Source of the DNA: an uncultured Oscillospiraceae bacterium
GTDB taxonomy: Bacteria; Bacillota; Clostridia; Oscillospirales; Oscillospiraceae
Direction: 5' to 3'
Length of the DNA stretch: 8,852 bases
Assembly: GCA_910584285.1 (NCBI GenBank)
Contig: CAJTYK010000068.1
Span: 1 to 8,852, forward strand
The position numbers and the translations under genes were made by a program. The notes under the pieces were generated by a model that saw nothing but the letters and a program-made list of their open reading frames with translations, was not told where the DNA came from and did no database searches. The first letter of the stretch is position 1; every line of letters starts with the position of its first letter. This document shows, piece by piece, positions 5,911-8,852 of the stretch.

Positions 5911-7074
5911 ATGCTTCATTTACTTCTGGCCGTTATTTATCTCTCGTTTATCAGTCTGGGCCTGCCCGACGCCCTGTTGGGCGCGGCGTGGCCGACCATG
6001 TACGGCGAATTTGGCGTTCCGGTTTCCTATGCGGGGGTCATCTCCATGATTATCGCGGTGGGGACGATTGTCTCCAGCCTACAGAGTGACCGGCTCACCC
6101 GAAGGCTGGGGGCGGGAAAGGTGACGGCCGTCAGCGTAGGCATGACGGCGGCGGCTATCTTTGGGTTTTCCGTCAGCCACTCCTTCTGGATGCTGTGCCT
6201 GTGGGCGGTGCCCTATGGCCTGGGGGCGGGCAGCGTGGACGCGGCGCTGAACAACTATGTGGCGCTCCACTACGCCAGCCGGCACATGAGCTGGCTCCAC
6301 TGTATGTGGGGCGTGGGGGCCTCCCTGGGGCCGTACATCATGGGGTATGCCCTCACCGGGGGAGGCGGCTGGAACATAGGCTACCGATATATCGCCCTGC
6401 TGCAGGTTGTGCTGACGGTGGTTCTGGTGCTGAGCCTCCCCCTTTGGAAGACCCCGGCGAAGGACGCGGCGGAGGAAGGCGGAAGTCCGGCACTGTCCCT
6501 GGGTCAAATCCTCCGGATTCCCGGAGCAAAAGCGGTTATGGTGACCTTTTTCTGCTACTGCGCCGTAGAGCAGACCGCGGGCCTGTGGGCCAGCAGCTAT
6601 CTGGCGCTGCACAAGGGTGTTCCGGCGGAAACCGCGGCCGGCTTTGCCAGCCTGTTTTTTATTGGCATTACGGTGGGCCGGGCGCTGAGCGGCTTTTTGA
6701 CCATGAAGCTGAGCGACAGCCGGATGGTTCGGCTGGGGCAGGGGATCATCGCGGTGGGGATCGCCGCCTTCCTGCTGCCGCTGGGGGCGCATGCCGCCCT
6801 GGTGGGGCTGCTCCTCATCGGCCTTGGCTGCGCGCCCATCTACCCCTGTATCATCCACTCCACGCCTGCCCACTTCGGGGCGGAAAAATCCCAGGCGATC
6901 ATCGGCGTCCAGATGGCCAGCGCCTACATGGGCACCTGCCTGATGCCGCCCCTGTTCGGCTTGATCGCCAATCATATCACGGTGTCGCTGTTCCCATTCT
7001 ATCTGCTGGCGATTCTGATTCTGATGGTATTTATGCATGAGGCGTTGCTGAAAAGCGGTGGAAACGGGTCTTAA
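5911..7074 (+). CDS. Major facilitator superfamily transporter, FucP-like
   Basis: Secondary transporter of 387 residues, predicted to have 12 membrane helices in two six-helix halves, at roughly 4-24, 39-57, 70-88, 92-110, 130-150, 158-177, 207-227, 243-263, 275-292, 295-313, 328-350 and 358-377. A charged cytoplasmic loop lies at about 178-205. DRLTRRLG (60-67) after helix 2 and GRALSGFLTMKLSDSRMVRL (256-275) after helix 8 are the two copies of the conserved MFS loop motif. The opening LAVIYLSFISLGLPDALLG, with D20 in helix 1, is typical of an FucP/sugar-type MFS group common in Clostridia. The ATG at 5911 follows AGGGAGGG by seven bases; an out-of-frame ATG lies at 5904. Divergence from an AraC gene suggests regulated uptake or efflux of a small metabolite. 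Sugar is a guess from the family, not shown by the sequence. Confidence 0.9.
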   Translation: MLHLLLAVIYLSFISLGLPDALLGAAWPTMYGEFGVPVSYAGVISMIIAVGTIVSSLQSDRLTRRLGAGKVTAVSVGMTAAAIFGFSVSHSFWMLCLWAVPYGLGAGSVDAALNNYVALHYASRHMSWLHCMWGVGASLGPYIMGYALTGGGGWNIGYRYIALLQVVLTVVLVLSLPLWKTPAKDAAEEGGSPALSLGQILRIPGAKAVMVTFFCYCAVEQTAGLWASSYLALHKGVPAETAAGFASLFFIGITVGRALSGFLTMKLSDSRMVRLGQGIIAVGIAAFLLPLGAHAALVGLLLIGLGCAPIYPCIIHSTPAHFGAEKSQAIIGVQMASAYMGTCLMPPLFGLIANHITVSLFPFYLLAILILMVFMHEALLKSGGNGS

Positions 7075-7118
7075 AATGCGTTCCCAACCTAAAAAAGAGT
7101 TGATATTACAATGATTCG

Positions 7119-7170
7119 AGGAAAAACCAGCAGCATGGGCGAGGCTTCGTCCATGCTGCCGGTTTTTCCT
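7119..7170. terminator. Long bidirectional terminator hairpin
   Basis: AGGAAAAACCAGCAGCATGG (7119-7138) and CCATGCTGCCGGTTTTTCCT (7151-7170) pair at 19 of 20 positions. The stem continues inward by about four pairs to a GGCT loop. The A run on the left and T run on the right let it end both the transporter transcript and the converging Clp transcript, whose stop is 22 bases away. It is the only marked structure in the 117-base gap. Confidence 0.85.
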
Positions 7171-7191
7171 ATGATGTCTTGTCCACACCGG

Positions 7192-8852
7192 TCAGTCGGT
7201 GGTGATGTCCAGCGTCTCCCCGTCGGCGGACAGCCGGATCAGGGTGATGGGGTCGGCATACCGCTGGATCAGCTTGGCGGCGATGGGATCCTCCAGATCC
7301 TTCTGAATCTGGCGGCGCAGGTTCCGGGCCCCGTAGGCCGCGGAGTAGGACTTCTTCACCAGATAGTCCAGCACGCTGTCGTCGTAGGAGAAAGCGATGT
7401 TTTTCTCCTTCAGCACCCCGTCCAGCTCGGACAGCATGATCCGGGCGATATCCTTGAAGTTGTCCTCGGTGAGCTGGTTGAAGTAGACGATCTCGTCCAC
7501 CCGGTTGATAAACTCTGGCCGCAGGAAGGACTCCAGCCCCTTCATGGCCTTCTCCTTCCCCAACTGGTTGGCGGAGCGGTCAAAGCCCAGGGAGCCGCCC
7601 TTCACGTCGCTACCGGCGTTGGAGGTCATGACGATAACGGTGTTCTCAAAGTTGACCACCTTGCCGTGGGCGTCGGAGATGTGGCCGTCGTCCAGGATTT
7701 GCAGCAGCACGTTGAGCACGTCCGGGTGGGCCTTCTCGATCTCGTCGAACAGCACCACACAGTAGGGCTTGCGGCGGATCTTCTCGGTGAGCTGGCCCGC
7801 GTCGTCATAGCCCACATACCCCGGGGGGGAGCCGATGATCCGGGACACGGAGTGCTTTTCCATGAACTCGCTCATGTCCAGCCGGATCAGGGACTCAGGG
7901 GAGGAGAACAGGTCGGCGGCCAGCCGCTTCACCAGCTCCGTCTTGCCCACTCCGGTGGAGCCCACGAAGATGAAGGACACCGGTTTATGCTTGGCGGCGA
8001 TGCCCACCCGCCCCCGGCGGATGGCATTGGACACGGCGTTCACCGCGTCGTCCTGGCCCACAATGTGCTCGCGGAGCCGCTGATCCAGCTTGGCCAGCCG
8101 CTCGAACTCCTGCTCCTGGATGGAGGTGGCGGGGATTTTCGTCCACAGCTCGATGACCTTGGCCAGGTGGGCGGCGGTGAGGGGGGGATCCCCCTTGGCG
8201 GCCAAGGCGTCCCGTTCCCCGGCCAGCTGGGCCTGCTTGCTTTTCAGCTCGGCCAGCCGCTGGTACGCCTTGTCATTGGCGGCGGCCTGCACCGCTTGCT
8301 TGTCGGCGGTGACCACGGCCAGCTTGTCGGTGAGCTCCGCAATCTGCTTCCGGCGGCCCTCCTGCCGCTCCTGGAAGGCGGGGTCGTCCCGGTTGGGGGC
8401 CTCCGCGTCGTCCCGGCTCACGGCGGTCTCCAGGGTCTCCCGCTGACGCTTGATACGCTGCTCCTGCTTCTGGAGCTCTTGGAGCTTGGGATCGTTCTGC
8501 CCACCGGTGGAGGCCAGCACCAGCTCCATCTCCTTGGCGTAGTCGGCCAGTTCGTTGTCGATGGCAGCCATCCGGGCCAGTTCCTTGTTGTGGAGATTTA
8601 CGTCGGAGGACGCCTCGTCGATGAGGTCAATGGCCTTGTCCGGCAGGTAGCGGTCGGTGATGTACCGCTCGCTCATGGTGACCGCCTGGCGGCAGATGTC
8701 CGGGCTGATGGTGACGTGGTGGAAGGACTCGTAATAGGGGGCGATGCCCTTCAGGATCTCCACCGAGTCATCAATGGAGGGTTCCTCCACGATCACCGGC
8801 TGGAACCGGCGCTCCAGGGCGGAGTCCTTCTCGATGTACTTGCGGTACTCGG
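7192..8852 (-). CDS. HSP100 AAA+ ATPase, ClpB/ClpC type (partial, N-terminus off the right edge)
   Basis: Protein unfolding motor: either a disaggregase (ClpB) or the ATPase partner of ClpP (ClpC). The frame is open to the edge, giving 552 C-terminal residues; a GTG at 8796 is internal and not a start, because EYRKYIEKDSALERRFQPV before it is the conserved end of the first ATPase domain with its arginine finger. Visible-residue positions: domain 1 end 1-85, including YLPDKAIDLIDEA; middle coiled coil about 88-220, rich in Glu, Lys, Gln and Ala; ELWTKIP linker near 234; second ATPase domain with Walker A GSTGVGKT (297-304), pore loop GYVGY (344-348), Walker B VVLFDE (365-370), sensor 1 TSN (409-411), arginine finger in INRVDE (R450) and sensor 2 GAR (507-509). 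An LGF tripeptide (421-423; bases 7590-7582) sits where ClpC/ClpA-type proteins carry the ClpP-docking loop, while the middle domain is as long as ClpB's. Its promoter is outside the window. Confidence 0.93.
   Translation of the reverse strand, partial: EYRKYIEKDSALERRFQPVIVEEPSIDDSVEILKGIAPYYESFHHVTISPDICRQAVTMSERYITDRYLPDKAIDLIDEASSDVNLHNKELARMAAIDNELADYAKEMELVLASTGGQNDPKLQELQKQEQRIKRQRETLETAVSRDDAEAPNRDDPAFQERQEGRRKQIAELTDKLAVVTADKQAVQAAANDKAYQRLAELKSKQAQLAGERDALAAKGDPPLTAAHLAKVIELWTKIPATSIQEQEFERLAKLDQRLREHIVGQDDAVNAVSNAIRRGRVGIAAKHKPVSFIFVGSTGVGKTELVKRLAADLFSSPESLIRLDMSEFMEKHSVSRIIGSPPGYVGYDDAGQLTEKIRRKPYCVVLFDEIEKAHPDVLNVLLQILDDGHISDAHGKVVNFENTVIVMTSNAGSDVKGGSLGFDRSANQLGKEKAMKGLESFLRPEFINRVDEIVYFNQLTEDNFKDIARIMLSELDGVLKEKNIAFSYDDSVLDYLVKKSYSAAYGARNLRRQIQKDLEDPIAAKLIQRYADPITLIRLSADGETLDITTD

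Noticed and set aside
5402..6049. 215-codon plus-strand frame running over the AraC start into the transporter
   Set aside because: It overlaps two real genes in other frames and has no ribosome site or family resemblance.
6079..7188. 369-codon minus-strand frame opposite the MFS transporter
   Set aside because: It is rich in Gln, His, Arg and Pro, antisense to conserved membrane helices, and runs through the terminator hairpin.
8796..8852. Reading the GTG at 8796 as the start of the Clp gene
   Set aside because: The frame continues to the window edge with conserved Clp sequence (KYIEKDSALERRFQPV), so the gene is cut, not short.

Overview
The window looks like a chromosomal segment from a high-GC anaerobic Firmicute, most likely a Clostridia/Oscillospiraceae-type gut bacterium. 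This is inferred from three things: GC-rich genes with strong Shine-Dalgarno sites and AT-rich control regions, a family 1 sugar ABC importer beside MsmR-like AraC regulators, and a Clp ATPase of Gram-positive flavour. No rRNA, tRNA, CRISPR array, insertion sequence or phage gene was seen.

Left part (1-3962): a divergent sugar-use locus. On the minus strand, a lipoprotein solute-binding protein (433-1719) is followed 14 bases later by the start of a MalF/UgpA-type permease (418 to beyond base 1). On the plus strand, a GH13 subfamily 4 amylosucrase-like enzyme (2127-3962) retains the catalytic triad and the sucrose-pocket residues of the family. Between the two lies a 407-base AT-rich control region. 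It carries a candidate promoter for each direction and several small inverted or direct repeats that could be operators. The layout suggests uptake and intracellular cleavage or transglycosylation of sucrose or a related glucoside; the transported substrate is not proven.

Middle part (3963-7191): a perfect-stem bidirectional terminator separates the amylosucrase from two AraC-family regulators in tandem on the minus strand (5803-4895, then 4876-4010, 18 bases apart, probably one transcript). Divergent from them is a 12-helix major facilitator transporter (5911-7074). This gives a second regulator/transporter unit, which may or may not control the amylosucrase/ABC genes.

Right part (7119-8852): a second long bidirectional hairpin ends the transporter gene and the converging Clp gene. 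The Clp gene is a two-domain HSP100 AAA+ ATPase cut by the right edge. It combines a long ClpB-sized middle coiled coil with an LGF tripeptide where ClpC-type unfoldases carry their ClpP-docking loop.

No clearly new biological system is visible. The points most worth a second look are the dual-promoter control region with its repeated TTGTGCAAA motif, the amylosucrase in a transporter context, the tandem AraC pair, and the mixed ClpB/ClpC character of the AAA+ protein.
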